A stretch of DNA of 64,000 bases. It comes from Colwellia sp. (GTDB taxonomy: Bacteria; Pseudomonadota; Gammaproteobacteria; Enterobacterales; Alteromonadaceae). Position 1 is the first letter of the stretch. Each line of letters starts with the position of its first letter. The DNA lies in the NCBI RefSeq assembly GCF_013214175.1, contig NZ_JABSPA010000002.1:558001-622000 (forward strand), read 5' to 3'. The notes under the pieces are model-generated. The model was given only the letters and a program-made list of their open reading frames with translations. It was not told the origin of the DNA and ran no database searches. Both the position numbers and the translations under genes were made by a program. Below, piece by piece: positions 36,139 through 46,399 of the stretch.

Positions 36139-36402
36139 ATACCCAAGCCATTTGAAGGTGTATATTTCAGGATGACTGAGCGATTCATGATCAAGGCGCC
36201 TATTTTTATTAATGGTTACTCCCTTAAAAAAGGAGGCAACGAAGAGGATGGATTTCTCAGGCGTCCCCGTAGGCTGGTTTAGATATGCTTTATACTACGT
36301 TATTGATTTCGATAAGGGAACAACCATTCTCTTCAATCAATGCCTTGCCTAAAGGCATCTCTAATTCCAGCTGAAACCTGCACCTGCAAGTGGTTTGGGT
36401 AT
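36139..36402. repeat. Inverted-repeat element, family 2
   Basis: A 264-base element with terminal inverted repeats: TACCCAAGCCATTTGAAGGTG at the left matches the reverse complement of the right end (TACCCAAACCACTTGCAGGTG) at 18 of 21 positions. The interior has no coding capacity that I can see. This end sequence resembles a repeat common between genes of marine Alteromonadales and Vibrionaceae (recalled, not searched). It sits between the thioredoxin and hypothetical genes and explains why both frames appear to extend into it. Confidence 0.75.
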
Positions 36403-36477
36403 ATACTTAGTTTTGCCAGTAATGCACAATATCCTCATTGTGATTTAATTTACTGCCGATGGCTAGAGCCTAATTAT

Positions 36478-36993
36478 ATGAAAATAGAGTTAAAAATATT
36501 ACTAATTGTTTTTACTTGTTACGCTTTGCCAAGTCAGGCATGGTGGCTTGTGTCAACTAATTCGACAATGACTACTAGTCCTGCTGATGACAGTGATAAA
36601 GCCCATAATGAATGGCTAAAAAATCGTTTTAGCAAACAACATCAGCAACTAATACCCATTGTCGCGGTTGCCGATATGTTCTTTAGCTGCAATCAAGCAA
36701 GAAAAACGGACCAGGTCGACTATCAGCTGAGTCATTTAATTAGTGAGATGGATAAAAATACCCTAGCGGAGAAGTTAGCTCATTGTTTAGGTGAGGATAC
36801 GATGCAATCGGATGTTGCTTTAAATTTTGGCCTATTTGGTTGTTTTCATCAGCAACTAGCCCATTTGCCAAAAGCAGAACGTGAGCAAAAAATGCATTTA
36901 GTAAAACAAGCGATGTCTTCGTTATCTCATGAAGAACGTAAAAAAAGCTTCACTCAATGTGTCACCCAGCAAAGTATTCATTATCTTAAGTAA
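36478..36993 (+). CDS. Hypothetical secreted protein
   Basis: A 171-residue protein with a signal peptide (MKIELKILLIVFTCYALPSQA). The mature part starts WWLVSTNS and has four spaced Cys in a helical, charged region (SCNQARK, HCLGED, GCFHQQL, QCVTQQS), which could form two disulfides. I do not recognise the family. The frame opens earlier at 36340, but that part lies within an inverted-repeat element and does not look coding. Confidence 0.6.
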   Translation: MKIELKILLIVFTCYALPSQAWWLVSTNSTMTTSPADDSDKAHNEWLKNRFSKQHQQLIPIVAVADMFFSCNQARKTDQVDYQLSHLISEMDKNTLAEKLAHCLGEDTMQSDVALNFGLFGCFHQQLAHLPKAEREQKMHLVKQAMSSLSHEERKKSFTQCVTQQSIHYLK

Positions 36994-37372
36994 TCTGCAC
37001 TATGGATAAGCAGCACTTGCTCAATATTCCCCTTTATCCGATTCTTAGCGTTAAAATGTCGATAAATAACCCGTTATTCATAAACGTTTTGCCTTGATAA
37101 TCGAATAAATTGAAACATTGATAGAGTATATCGCTACTTAATCTGGTTAATTTTGTGCTTAACAATCTAAGCTATTGTTTTCACTTAAACATCAAATACT
37201 CATTATCCAGAGTTCAGGTTAAATGACCTCCCAGACCTAGGAATTACATAAATTGTAACAAATACTTAGGGAGTTTTACTCTTGCCACTTTCTTATTGTA
37301 AGCAATATCAATTATAGTAGCGTTAACTTTATAAATTTAATGAACCACAAGCAAAGCAAGGTGAAATAAAAT
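36994..37372. other. Gap upstream of ompR
   Basis: A 379-base gap that should hold the ompR-envZ promoter. I see an AT-rich stretch and possible direct repeats (CCTAGGAATTACATAAATTG, then TAACAAATACTTAGG), but no promoter match with good spacing, and no coding potential. Confidence 0.5.
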
Positions 37373-38095
37373 ATGCCTCAAGAAACCCCTAAAATTTTAG
37401 TAGTAGATGATGATATGCGTTTACGCTCATTGTTAGAGCGTTATTTAGTGGAACAAGGTTTTACCGTGCGTAGTGCCGCTAACTCAGAACAAATGGATCG
37501 CTTACTCGAACGTGAAAATTTCCACCTATTAGTGTTAGATTTAATGTTACCAGGTGAAGACGGTTTATCCATTTGCCGCCGTTTACGTCAAAATTCAAAT
37601 AACATTCCTATTGTTATGCTAACGGCAAAAGGTGACGAAGTAGATAGAATTATTGGCTTAGAACTAGGTGCTGATGATTACATGCCTAAACCTTTTAACC
37701 CAAGAGAATTACTAGCGCGAATTAAAGCGGTATTGCGTCGTAGAACTCAAGAAGCCCCAGGTGCGCCTTCACTAGAAGAAAACATTGTCAGCTTTGGTGG
37801 TTACGAGTTAAATTTGGCCACCCGAGAGATGCAAAAAGGTGATATTAGCATGCCATTAACCAGTGGAGAATTTGCGGTATTAAAGGCATTAGTTACCCAT
37901 CCTAGAGAGCCATTATCACGTGATAAATTGATGAACCTTGCCCGTGGTAGAGATTACTCGGCCTTAGAACGCAGTATTGATGTCCAAGTGTCTCGTTTGC
38001 GCCGTATGCTTGAAGTTGATCCAGCTAAACCACGATACTTGCAAACAGTTTGGGGCTTAGGGTATGTTTTTGTACCTGATGGTACTCCAGCCTAG
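37373..38095 (+). CDS. ompR: Osmolarity response regulator OmpR
   Basis: A 240-residue DNA-binding response regulator. The receiver domain has the acidic pocket VDDD (11-14), phospho-acceptor Asp56 in LVLDLMLPGEDG, and the conserved Lys in DDYMPKPFNPRELLARI. The C-terminal winged helix has SLRR-type recognition segments (ERSIDVQVSRLRRMLEVDPAKPRYLQTVWGLGYVF). The close match with OmpR and the next gene envZ, 32 bases on, identify it. It controls porin and envelope genes with EnvZ. Confidence 0.95.
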   Translation: MPQETPKILVVDDDMRLRSLLERYLVEQGFTVRSAANSEQMDRLLERENFHLLVLDLMLPGEDGLSICRRLRQNSNNIPIVMLTAKGDEVDRIIGLELGADDYMPKPFNPRELLARIKAVLRRRTQEAPGAPSLEENIVSFGGYELNLATREMQKGDISMPLTSGEFAVLKALVTHPREPLSRDKLMNLARGRDYSALERSIDVQVSRLRRMLEVDPAKPRYLQTVWGLGYVFVPDGTPA

Positions 38096-38127
38096 CTAAT
38101 TACTTGCGACGTATTTAAGTTGTTTAT

Positions 38128-39417
38128 ATGAAAATATTACCTCGTAGTGCCTTTGGCCAAACGGTTTTATTGATAGGTTTTTTACTATTTATCAATCAAA
38201 TTGTTTCTTACATCTCCTTTGCCATTTATGTTTTCGACCCTCATCAACAGCAAATAAATCAATTGCTGGCAAAACAGGTACGGGTGGTGTTCATTGATAT
38301 TGATGATGCTAAGTTAAGTCCTAAAATGGCCAAGGCATTTCACAATGAAACCGGCATAGGTGTATATCGTGAAGAAGATGCGCTTAAGTTTGGCCTTGCC
38401 AGTGCGGGCTTATTTCCTTATCGTTCTGAGCAAATGTCATTGTTACTTGGTGGCGATGCAGAGGTGCGGATTTCGGATGGTAATGAATATTTATTTTGGA
38501 TCCGTGCGCCACAAGCGCCACACCTCTGGGTAAAAATCCCCCTTGTTGGCATGGAAAGAGGTAACTTTAATCCGTTAATCTTCTTTATGGTGGTTATTGG
38601 TTTATTAAGTGTTATGGGCGGCTGGGTTTTTGTGCGCCAGCTTAACCGGCCGTTAAAATCATTAGAAATAGCTGCTGAAGATGTTGGTCGAGGAGACTTT
38701 CCTGAGCCGTTGGTGGAACGCGGTACTTCTGAGATTATGGCGGTAACACAAGCCTTTAATCACATGTCTAAAGGCATCAAACAACTTGAGGATGACCGTA
38801 ATTTATTAATGGCGGGTATTTCCCATGATCTACGCACGCCGTTAACACGTATTCGGCTGGCGAGTGAAATGATGCAAGATCAAGACGCCTTTCTTAAAGA
38901 AGGTATAGAAATCGATATCGAGGATATGAATAATATTATTGATCAGTTTATTGATTACCTTCGCCACGACTCTAAAGATAAGGCCGAGATTGGTGATTTA
39001 AATGCCTTGGTTGATGAAGTGCTCAACGTTGAAAGGCCAAGTGATAGGGTGATAACATTTCACCCCAGTGACTGTCCTAAAATACCTTTACGACATGTCG
39101 CTGTTAGGCGGGCCTTGGCCAATTTAGTGCAAAATGCCATTCGGTATACCTCAGGTGACATTGATGTCTTTACTGGAGTAGAAAATGACTATGTCTTTAT
39201 CATTGTCAGTGATAATGGAGCAGGTATTCCAGAAGCTGATATCGAACGCTTATTTCAGCCTTTTACCCAAGGTGATACTGCCCGCGGCACTGAAGGCAGT
39301 GGTTTAGGTTTAGCGATTATTAAACGTATTGTTGATACTCATGGCGGTAGTGTTGTTTTATCTAATAAGCCAGAAGGTGGTTTACAAGCAAAAATGTCTT
39401 TGCCACTGAGCTTCTAA
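38128..39417 (+). CDS. envZ: Osmosensor histidine kinase EnvZ
   Basis: A 429-residue inner-membrane kinase/phosphatase for OmpR. Two helices (about 13-35 and 149-168) flank a periplasmic domain of about 110 residues. A HAMP domain follows, then the H-box [21 protein letters not shown] with His233. The ATPase part has [10 protein letters not shown] (N box), [10 protein letters not shown] (G1) and [12 protein letters not shown] (G2). It is cotranscribed with ompR. Confidence 0.95.
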   Translation: MKILPRSAFGQTVLLIGFLLFINQIVSYISFAIYVFDPHQQQINQLLAKQVRVVFIDIDDAKLSPKMAKAFHNETGIGVYREEDALKFGLASAGLFPYRSEQMSLLLGGDAEVRISDGNEYLFWIRAPQAPHLWVKIPLVGMERGNFNPLIFFMVVIGLLSVMGGWVFVRQLNRPLKSLEIAAEDVGRGDFPEPLVERGTSEIMAVTQAFNHMSKGIKQLEDDRNLLMAGISHDLRTPLTRIRLASEMMQDQDAFLKEGIEIDIEDMNNIIDQFIDYLRHDSKDKAEIGDLNALVDEVLNVERPSDRVITFHPSDCPKIPLRHVAVRRALANLVQNAIRYTSGDIDVFTGVENDYVFIIVSDNGAGIPEADIERLFQPFTQGDTARGTEGSGLGLAIIKRIVDTHGGSVVLSNKPEGGLQAKMSLPLSF

Positions 39418-39496
39418 GTTACCTAAATAAAATTGTTTGAAAACTGCACAGCTTGAATGCTGGCCTGTATATACAAGCCTTAGTAGATAATAAAAA

Positions 39497-39534
39497 CAAT
39501 TAACCGCATTAGTAATAATTAATGTGGTTAATTG
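39497..39534. terminator. Long hairpin after envZ
   Basis: A 15-bp stem with one G-U pair (39497-39511 with 39520-39534). On the minus strand it is followed by TTTTTATTAT, which would make it a second terminator for pckA; on the plus strand there is no T-run after it. Confidence 0.5.
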
Positions 39535-39600
39535 TTCAGGATGAACGGTATATCGCGGTGATAGTATGTCATGGAGCGAGTGTCAAAAAAATTAACTCTT

Positions 39601-39650
39601 ATACCAATTACACTAAGTTATTGCCCACTTGTGCTGGTTAAAATACCCTG
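39601..39650. repeat. Inverted-repeat element, family 1, left-end fragment
   Basis: ATACCAATTACACTAAGTTA and then TTGCCCACTTGTGCTGGTTA match the left end of the copies at 9628 and 16517. The centre and right end are absent, so it is a truncated copy. Confidence 0.75.
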
Positions 39651-39673
39651 CAATAACTTGGCAGTCAGAAAAC

Positions 39674-39710
39674 AAAAAAGCCACAAGTAATTAAATACTT
39701 GTGGCTTTTT
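39674..39710 (-). terminator. Intrinsic terminator of pckA
   Basis: A 15-bp perfect stem (39675-39689 with 39696-39710), A-rich on the left and T-rich on the right. Read on the minus strand it ends pckA about 50 bases after the stop; it can also serve the plus strand. Confidence 0.85.
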
Positions 39711-39757
39711 ATTAGCTATTTTTTATTTGACTAGCTAACAGTTGTTAACACACCATT

Positions 39758-41368
39758 TTATAACTGAGGACCAGCAGCAACTAATGCTTTACCGTTATCA
39801 GTATCAGTGAATTTCTCGAAGTTATTAACAAAACGTTTAGCTAATGCCGCTGCTTTATCATTCCAAATACTGGCATCTTCGTAAGTATTACGAGGGTCAA
39901 GAATGTCACCTTCAACACCGGCAAGCTTTGTCGGTATTTCAAGATTAAACATTGGGATAATCGTTGTTTCAGCGTTATCGATAGAACCATCTAAGATTGC
40001 GTCAATAATGGCACGTGTCGCTTTAATTGAAATACGTTTACCAGTACCGTTCCAACCAGTATTAACTAGGTAAGCTTCAGCGCCAGCAGCTTCCATACGC
40101 TTGTGTAATACTTCAGCGTATTGTGTTGGGTGTAAGCTTAAGAACGCAGCACCAAAACAGCTAGAGAAAGTAGGTGTTGGTTCAGTAATACCACGTTCAG
40201 TACCCGCTAATTTAGCAGTGAAACCTGACAAGAAGTAATATTCAGTTTGCGCTGGCGTAAGTTTAGCTACTGGTGGTAAAACACCAAAAGCATCAGCGGT
40301 TAAGAAAATTACTTTCTTAGCATGGCCGGCACGAGAAACTGGCTTAACGATGTTATCAATATGATGAATAGGGTATGAAACACGAGTGTTTTCAGTTTTT
40401 GAGTTATCATCAAAATCAATTTTACCATCGGCATCAACAGTAACGTTTTCTAATAATGCATCACGACGGATTGCATTATAGATATCAGGTTCGTTTTCTT
40501 TGCTTAGGTTGATAGTTTTAGCGTAACAACCGCCTTCAAAGTTAAATACACCATTGTCATCCCAACCATGTTCATCATCACCGATAAGTTGGCGTTTAGG
40601 ATCTGTTGATAACGTGGTTTTACCTGTACCAGATAAACCGAAGAAAATAGCAGTGTCGCCATCTTCGCCAACGTTAGCACTACAATGCATTGAAGCAATA
40701 CCTTGCAGCGGAAGGTAGTAGTTCATCATAGAGAACATACCTTTTTTCATTTCGCCGCCGTACCAAGTACCACCAATCAATTGAATTTTTTCAGTTAAGT
40801 TGAAAGCAACAAAGTTTTCAGAGTTTAAACCTTGCTCTTGCCACTTATCATTAACTGTTTTTGCGCCGTTCATCACGACAAAATCAGGTTCATATGTTTC
40901 TAGCTCAGCGTCAGTAGGACGGATGAACATGTTCTTAACAAAATGAGCTTGCCAAGCAACTTGTGTAATGAAACGTACTTTTAAACGTGTTGCTTCATCA
41001 GCACCACAATAGGTATCAACAACAAATAAGCGTTGACCAGAAAGTTGTGTAGTCACTAAACCTTTTAAGTGATCCCAAGTTTCAGGAGTCATAGGTTTGT
41101 TGTCATTTTTACCTTGATCAGACCACCATACTGTATCGCGAGTCACGTCATCACGAACAATATATTTATCTTTAGGAGAACGACCGGTAAATATACCTGT
41201 ATCTACATTAACTGCACCAAGTTCAGTCACTACGCCTTTATCAAAGCCTTCAAGGCTAGCTTTAGTTTCTTCACTAAAAAGTAACTCATACGATGGGTTA
41301 TAAACAACTTCATTAACATCGTTGATGCCGTATTGTGACAAATCAATTGAGTTTTTCGGGGCGGTCAT
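39758..41368 (-). CDS. pckA: Phosphoenolpyruvate carboxykinase (ATP)
   Basis: Converts oxaloacetate and ATP to phosphoenolpyruvate in gluconeogenesis. At 536 residues it has the ATP-type family length. Substrate and kinase motifs are intact: [12 protein letters not shown] (60-71), [23 protein letters not shown], the P-loop [11 protein letters not shown] (244-254), and [13 protein letters not shown]. It is monocistronic, with hslO-hslR upstream on the same strand. Confidence 0.97.
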   Translation of the reverse strand: MTAPKNSIDLSQYGINDVNEVVYNPSYELLFSEETKASLEGFDKGVVTELGAVNVDTGIFTGRSPKDKYIVRDDVTRDTVWWSDQGKNDNKPMTPETWDHLKGLVTTQLSGQRLFVVDTYCGADEATRLKVRFITQVAWQAHFVKNMFIRPTDAELETYEPDFVVMNGAKTVNDKWQEQGLNSENFVAFNLTEKIQLIGGTWYGGEMKKGMFSMMNYYLPLQGIASMHCSANVGEDGDTAIFFGLSGTGKTTLSTDPKRQLIGDDEHGWDDNGVFNFEGGCYAKTINLSKENEPDIYNAIRRDALLENVTVDADGKIDFDDNSKTENTRVSYPIHHIDNIVKPVSRAGHAKKVIFLTADAFGVLPPVAKLTPAQTEYYFLSGFTAKLAGTERGITEPTPTFSSCFGAAFLSLHPTQYAEVLHKRMEAAGAEAYLVNTGWNGTGKRISIKATRAIIDAILDGSIDNAETTIIPMFNLEIPTKLAGVEGDILDPRNTYEDASIWNDKAAALAKRFVNNFEKFTDTDNGKALVAAGPQL

Positions 41369-41698
41369 AGCAAATTCACTCCTAAGTATGACAAATTAAA
41401 TATTTAAGTAGGTTTATGAAGGGCGCTGTGAAAGTTTTCAGGCAGCCTTCATTGTCGCTATTTTAGGGTAATAGCGACCAAAACGAAAGTAAAAAATAGT
41501 TTAATGTGAAAGTTTTCACTATAAATATCATGAATGGTTAGATCTAAAACTATTTTTATTCAAACAAAACAGCTCTTAAGCTCGCTGGGTAAGGGGTAGG
41601 TGGGGTTTTATTCTAGCTATTAATTATCACTATGTGGAATAAGTGATAATTAATACGGGCTAATATGGCTGGTTTTGATGAAAAAACAGCCATTTATT
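41369..41698. other. Gap between hslO and pckA
   Basis: A 330-base gap that should hold the pckA promoter on its left and the hslO 3' end on its right. The strongest structure is a perfect 13-bp-stem hairpin at 41619-41654. No gene is visible. Confidence 0.55.
41619..41654. repeat. Perfect inverted repeat downstream of hslO
   Basis: ATTAATTATCACT (41619-41631) pairs perfectly with 41642-41654 around a 10-base loop. No T-run follows on either strand, so it is not a standard terminator; it could protect the 3' end of the hslO mRNA or be an operator. Confidence 0.6.
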
Positions 41699-42580
41699 TT
41701 AATGGTTAACTTTCGAAATGAAACTTTGCAAGCTTAGCTCATCAAAATCGTAAGTGGTGACGCAATAATCACAGGTCATCGAAATTTTACCTTGCTCTGC
41801 TAATATGGATTTTATTTCACTAGGCTCTATTTGTGAGATTGCCGCTAAACATTTATCGGCAGAACAACCACATTGGTAACTAACCGATTGAGGTTCAAAA
41901 ATATTAACTTTTTCTTGGTGATATAAACGATAAAGTAACGCTTCTGCTTCAAGTGAAAAAATCTCTTCACTTTTGATGGTATTAGTCAGCTGACACAAAT
42001 GTTCAAAGTCACTTTCTTGCTTAGCTTTATTGTCAGCACTACCATCACCATCAGGCAATAATTGTACTAGGGCGCCAGCGACTTGCTTGCTATTTTCATC
42101 ATTAAACAGCCAAACTTTAGTGGGAATTTGTTCTGACACATCAAAGTAATGAGCTAAGCAACCAGCCAGATCATCTGCATCTAAAGCAACCACACCCTGA
42201 TAGGCTTCACCAGCATTAGGGCGTATGGTGATAATCATGGTGCCTTTACCAATTAAAGCTTTAAGGCCATTTGCTTCACTAGCTTCTGCAACATCAGCTA
42301 TCTTGGCAATACCACGCATTTGTTGGTTATTATTGCCATTGACTGACATATAACCAATCGGGCCGTCACCTTGCAGTTGTACGGTAATATCGCCTTCAAA
42401 CTTTAATGTCGCAGTTAAAAGGCAGGTTGCACTCAATAACTCACCGAGTAATTTTTCAACTCCCGCAGGGTAGTTATGATTTTTAATAATACTTTCAAAG
42501 CTACTACTTAACTGAACTAGCTCACCACGGGCATGGGCATCGGTAAATAAGTAGCGATTTAATACATTGAATTGGCTCAT
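41699..42580 (-). CDS. hslO: Redox-regulated chaperone Hsp33
   Basis: A 293-residue holdase chaperone switched on by oxidation. The C-terminal zinc-binding region holds the four switch cysteines in CGCSADKC-type spacing (CxC near 237-239) and MTCDYC (CxxC near 270). The N-terminal domain begins NRYLFTDAHARGELVQLSSSF, typical of Hsp33. It lies 5 bases downstream of hslR, as in E. coli. Confidence 0.95.
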   Translation of the reverse strand: MSQFNVLNRYLFTDAHARGELVQLSSSFESIIKNHNYPAGVEKLLGELLSATCLLTATLKFEGDITVQLQGDGPIGYMSVNGNNNQQMRGIAKIADVAEASEANGLKALIGKGTMIITIRPNAGEAYQGVVALDADDLAGCLAHYFDVSEQIPTKVWLFNDENSKQVAGALVQLLPDGDGSADNKAKQESDFEHLCQLTNTIKSEEIFSLEAEALLYRLYHQEKVNIFEPQSVSYQCGCSADKCLAAISQIEPSEIKSILAEQGKISMTCDYCVTTYDFDELSLQSFISKVNH

Positions 42581-42585
42581 GGAGG

Positions 42586-42990
42586 TTAGATCCTTTCTTT
42601 AAATTCACGTAGCTTTCTACGTTGTTTTTTATCGGGTTTAGTATCACTAGCGGGACTTAATAAAATGCCTTGTTTTCGCGCGAAGGCATTTTTTTCACGG
42701 CTATCAATACTTTGCTTACTTTCTTGGTATAAGGTTTGAGCAAAAGTAGCGTCTTTGCGTTTATCCGCTAAGGCGATAACGGTGACTTGTTTTTCTTCAA
42801 ATCCTTGACGAATTTTTATTATATCACCGATTGATACGGCTTTACCTGACTTAGTGCGTTGACCGTTGTAAAAAACTTTGCCGCCATCAATCATTTGTTT
42901 GGCAATAGCACGGGTCCGATAAAACCTTGCGGCCCAGAGCCATTTGTCTAATCGTGTTGAGCTATTTTCTGTTGTTTTACTTGTGCTCAT
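42586..42990 (-). CDS. hslR: Heat-shock protein 15, ribosome-associated
   Basis: A 134-residue S4-domain RNA-binding protein. TRLDKWLWAARFYRTRAIAKQMIDGGKVFYNGQRTKSGKAVSIGD (about 12-56) is the S4 motif of Hsp15, which recycles stalled 50S subunits carrying peptidyl-tRNA. The C-terminal tail is basic (KPDKKQRRKLREFKERI). It forms an operon with hslO and is divergent from gspC. Confidence 0.94.
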   Translation of the reverse strand: MSTSKTTENSSTRLDKWLWAARFYRTRAIAKQMIDGGKVFYNGQRTKSGKAVSIGDIIKIRQGFEEKQVTVIALADKRKDATFAQTLYQESKQSIDSREKNAFARKQGILLSPASDTKPDKKQRRKLREFKERI

Positions 42991-43246
42991 AATAAACCTA
43001 AAAATGGAACTTTAATGAATTGGCTGAGTCTGAAAATTATTATAACAGCTGGTAATTATCGAATAGTAACTTTTTTGTTACCATTTTATTTACTAAATGC
43101 CTTAAAAACTCAGGGTATTACTTGTTGCATAGCTTGTGGTCAAGTATCATCCGTGCTTATCTAACAGTAAAGTAACAAAAAACTAACATATGGCTTTTGC
43201 TATATGTGGCTGTATTTTTTCATAAATAATAACAATATAAGTAGAT

Positions 43247-44197
43247 ATGCCACTTCCCTCTAACATGATAGATCTTTCATCTCTATTCACTCAACTTGGT
43301 CATCGACGTGTTGCGCAATTTGCGATGGCGGTATTATTAGTCTACATCGCCTATGTTGGCGCAAAAATCACCTGGTCTGTAGTGCCGCAAGCACAGTCTA
43401 GTCAAAGTACTTCAACGGCAATAAATAGTCGCAATGCTAATAGCAGTAAGCAAAGCCATACTGTTGATGTAACTAAAATACAGTCACTTAATCTTTTTGG
43501 TTTATATAATGAAGGTGACGTTGTTGAAGCTGAAATTGAAATGGCTAACGTGCCAGAAACCAGATTAAATTTAGTGTTAACTGGGTTAGTCGCTAGTGAC
43601 GAGCAATCAAAAGCAGCGGCAATCATTGAATATCAAGGCAAACAAGAAACCTACGGTATTGGCGATATTATTATCGGCACCCGCGCTAACCTTGAACAAG
43701 TACTAATGGATAGAGTGTTAATCAAACAATCTGGTCGATTAGAAACCTTAATGCTTGATGGATTTGACTATAATCAGCCAGCAAAAAAAATAGCTAACAA
43801 GCCAGTCGCTAAAAGAGATAAGACAAAAATAGGGCCACAATCTACCCGTTCAGGTGTGGTCGATCAAAGAAGTAATAAACAATTAACCGCGACCGCTAAA
43901 AGCTTACGTGCTGAATTTTCGCAAGATCCGGCAAAAATAGGCGATTATTTACGTATTTCACCCAAGCGTAAAGACGGCAAGATCATTGGCTATACCCTTA
44001 GACCCGGTAAAAAACCTGAATTTTTTAAACTCGCTGGCTTAAAAGCTGGTGATGTTGCCGTTGAAATGAACGGCTTTGATTTAATTGCCCCGACACAAGC
44101 AATGCAAGCCATGGCTGAAATGCGACAGGCTCGTGATATTTCACTGCTGGTAAATCGCCAAGGTAATTTAACCGAAATATTAATTAGCTTAGATTAA
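43247..44197 (+). CDS. gspC: Type II secretion protein GspC
   Basis: A 316-residue inner-membrane protein linking the inner-membrane platform to the GspD secretin. One membrane helix (about 22-41), a homology region (IQSLNLFGLYN, then VLTGLVASDEQSKAAAIIEYQGKQETYGIGDII), a linker, and a C-terminal PDZ domain (GYTLRPGKKPEFFKLAGLKAGDVAVEMNGFDLI). It is first gene of the gsp operon, divergent from hslR. No clear ribosome site precedes the ATG at 43247; ATG at 43265 is an alternative. Confidence 0.93.
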   Translation: MPLPSNMIDLSSLFTQLGHRRVAQFAMAVLLVYIAYVGAKITWSVVPQAQSSQSTSTAINSRNANSSKQSHTVDVTKIQSLNLFGLYNEGDVVEAEIEMANVPETRLNLVLTGLVASDEQSKAAAIIEYQGKQETYGIGDIIIGTRANLEQVLMDRVLIKQSGRLETLMLDGFDYNQPAKKIANKPVAKRDKTKIGPQSTRSGVVDQRSNKQLTATAKSLRAEFSQDPAKIGDYLRISPKRKDGKIIGYTLRPGKKPEFFKLAGLKAGDVAVEMNGFDLIAPTQAMQAMAEMRQARDISLLVNRQGNLTEILISLD

Positions 44198-44317
44198 ATC
44201 GCTGAGCTAGCTGAATAAACTAACGTAATTTTTAAAGTGAAAATTATTTATAACTATTTTCTATAAAGACTATTGAAATAGATTTTCTTTAAAGTTAAAT
44301 AAGCAGAGACACTAATA

Positions 44318-46399
44318 ATGATGAAAAAGTTTTTATTAATTTTAACGACAGCAATGGCATTCAATTTTTTATGCTTAGTAGGTCAAGCCAGTGCTGCACA
44401 ATACTCTCCTAATTTTAAGGGTACTGAAATTACCGAGTTCGTTAATATAGTCGGTAGAAACTTGAAAAAGACCATGATTATCGATCCCAATGTTCGCGGT
44501 AAAATTAATGTCCGTAGTTATGATTTATTATCGGAAGAACAATATTATCAATTCTTTCTCAATGTTCTTGAAGTTTACGGTTATGCGGCCGTAGCTAAGG
44601 ATAATAATATTATTAAAATTATCCGTAACAAAGATGCTAAAACAGCGGCTATTCCTGTTATTGGTAGCGACAGTAATATTTTGGGTGATGAAATGGTCAC
44701 CCGTGTGCTTGAAGTAAAAAATGTTACCGTCCGTGAATTAGTACCTTTACTAAGACAATTATCCGATCAAGCCGGTGGTGGCAATGTCGTTAATTATGAC
44801 CCAGCAAATGTCATTATGTTAACGGGTACAGCATCAACGGTTAATCGACTGGTTAAGATTATTGAGCGTGTTGATAGAGCCGGCGATCAAGATGTTGAAA
44901 TTATTAAGCTAAAATATGCTTCAGCAGGTGAAATGGTACGTATCATTGAAGCAATGAACAAGCCAAGCAGTGGTAAATCAGGTAAACCGACTTTTCTTAT
45001 TCCTAAAATTGTTGCCGATGATAGATCAAATAGCGTTATTGTCAGTGGTGAAGTGAAAGCACGTGAGCGGGTAATACGTTTGGTTAAACGCTTAGATAGC
45101 GAATTGGCCACTAGTGGTAATACTTATGTTCATTACCTGAAATACTCAAAAGCTGAAGATTTAGTTAAGGTACTGCAAGGGGTTAGTGAGTCCATTGGCT
45201 CAGAAAGCAAGAGCACAAAAAGCAAATCACGCAGTAGTACAAAACGTAATGTTAGCATTGAAGCTCATGAGTCTACCAATAGTTTGGTGATAACCGCACA
45301 GCCTGATATGTTGCGCTCTTTAAAGGCGGTTATTCGTCAACTCGATAAACGTCGAGCGCAAGTGTTAGTTGAAGCCATTATTGTTGAAGTCTTTGAAAGT
45401 GATGGCATTAGTTTAGGTGTGCAATGGTATAACGAGGCCGGTGGCTTTACTCAGTTTACCAATGGTGCAGCCAGTATTTCTTCAATTGCTGCTGGTGCAA
45501 AAGCGGCTGAAGGTGATAAAGGCAGCACTGTTATCAAGGACAATGGCGACACGACTATTAACCCACCTACCAATGGTGATTACAGCGTACTTGCGTCAGT
45601 ACTTGGTAATGTCAGTGGTATGATGTTTGGTATTGCTAAAAATGACTGGGGCGCTATTGTGCAAGCGGTAAGTAGTGACACCAACTCAAATATCTTAGCG
45701 ACGCCAAGTATATTAACCCTAGATAATGAAGAGGCCTACTTTATTGTTGGTCAAGAAGTGCCAATTATTACAGGCTCAGCCACGGGCGATAATAACTCCA
45801 ACCCATTCCAAACGGTTGACCGTCAAGAAGTTGGGATAAAACTGCGCGTTACTCCGCAAGTAAATGAAGGCAATGCGGTGCAACTGGTGATTGAACAAGA
45901 AGTTTCCTCGGTTAGTGGTACTACTGGCGTTGATATATCCATTAACAAAAGAGAAATTAAAACCACGGTTATGGCCGATAGTGGCGAAACCATAGTGTTA
46001 GGTGGCTTAATTGATGAAGATGTGCAAGAAAGTGTGCAAAAGGTACCAATCTTAGGTGATATTCCCTTTATTGGTCACTTATTTAAATCGACCACTAACA
46101 CTACCCGTAAACGTAATTTAATGGTGTTTTTACGCGCTACTATAGTTCGTGACTCTGCATTAATGAAAGAAATTAGTGAGTCAAAGTATAACTATATTCG
46201 CGCCGATCAAATTCGAAAACATGAAGAAGGCTTGTCATTAATGAGTAATGAAAACATGCCAATATTGCCACAATGGCAAGATAAATTGACCTTACCGCCG
46301 TCATTTGATGACTACCAGAAAAAGCTTGAACATAACAATATCGACTTGCCTAAGCCACCTGCTGCAACAGAAGGTGTTGCTACGGAAGAGAAGCACTAA
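44318..46399 (+). CDS. gspD: Type II secretion secretin GspD
   Basis: A 693-residue outer-membrane secretin. The signal peptide ends ASAA; N0 begins [38 protein letters not shown]1-N3 follow, with a Ser/Lys-rich loop ([15 protein letters not shown]) in N3. The C-domain has [20 protein letters not shown] and the terminal [16 protein letters not shown]. The S domain follows. It uses AGCAGAGACACT before the ATG. The stop overlaps the gspE start. Confidence 0.97.
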   Translation: MMKKFLLILTTAMAFNFLCLVGQASAAQYSPNFKGTEITEFVNIVGRNLKKTMIIDPNVRGKINVRSYDLLSEEQYYQFFLNVLEVYGYAAVAKDNNIIKIIRNKDAKTAAIPVIGSDSNILGDEMVTRVLEVKNVTVRELVPLLRQLSDQAGGGNVVNYDPANVIMLTGTASTVNRLVKIIERVDRAGDQDVEIIKLKYASAGEMVRIIEAMNKPSSGKSGKPTFLIPKIVADDRSNSVIVSGEVKARERVIRLVKRLDSELATSGNTYVHYLKYSKAEDLVKVLQGVSESIGSESKSTKSKSRSSTKRNVSIEAHESTNSLVITAQPDMLRSLKAVIRQLDKRRAQVLVEAIIVEVFESDGISLGVQWYNEAGGFTQFTNGAASISSIAAGAKAAEGDKGSTVIKDNGDTTINPPTNGDYSVLASVLGNVSGMMFGIAKNDWGAIVQAVSSDTNSNILATPSILTLDNEEAYFIVGQEVPIITGSATGDNNSNPFQTVDRQEVGIKLRVTPQVNEGNAVQLVIEQEVSSVSGTTGVDISINKREIKTTVMADSGETIVLGGLIDEDVQESVQKVPILGDIPFIGHLFKSTTNTTRKRNLMVFLRATIVRDSALMKEISESKYNYIRADQIRKHEEGLSLMSNENMPILPQWQDKLTLPPSFDDYQKKLEHNNIDLPKPPAATEGVATEEKH

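Larger units (their letters stand above)
39418..39757. other. Gap between envZ and pckA
   Basis: A 340-base gap between convergent genes. It holds a 15-bp-stem hairpin at 39497-39534, a left-end fragment of inverted-repeat family 1 at 39601-39650, and the pckA terminator. No gene is visible. Confidence 0.65.
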
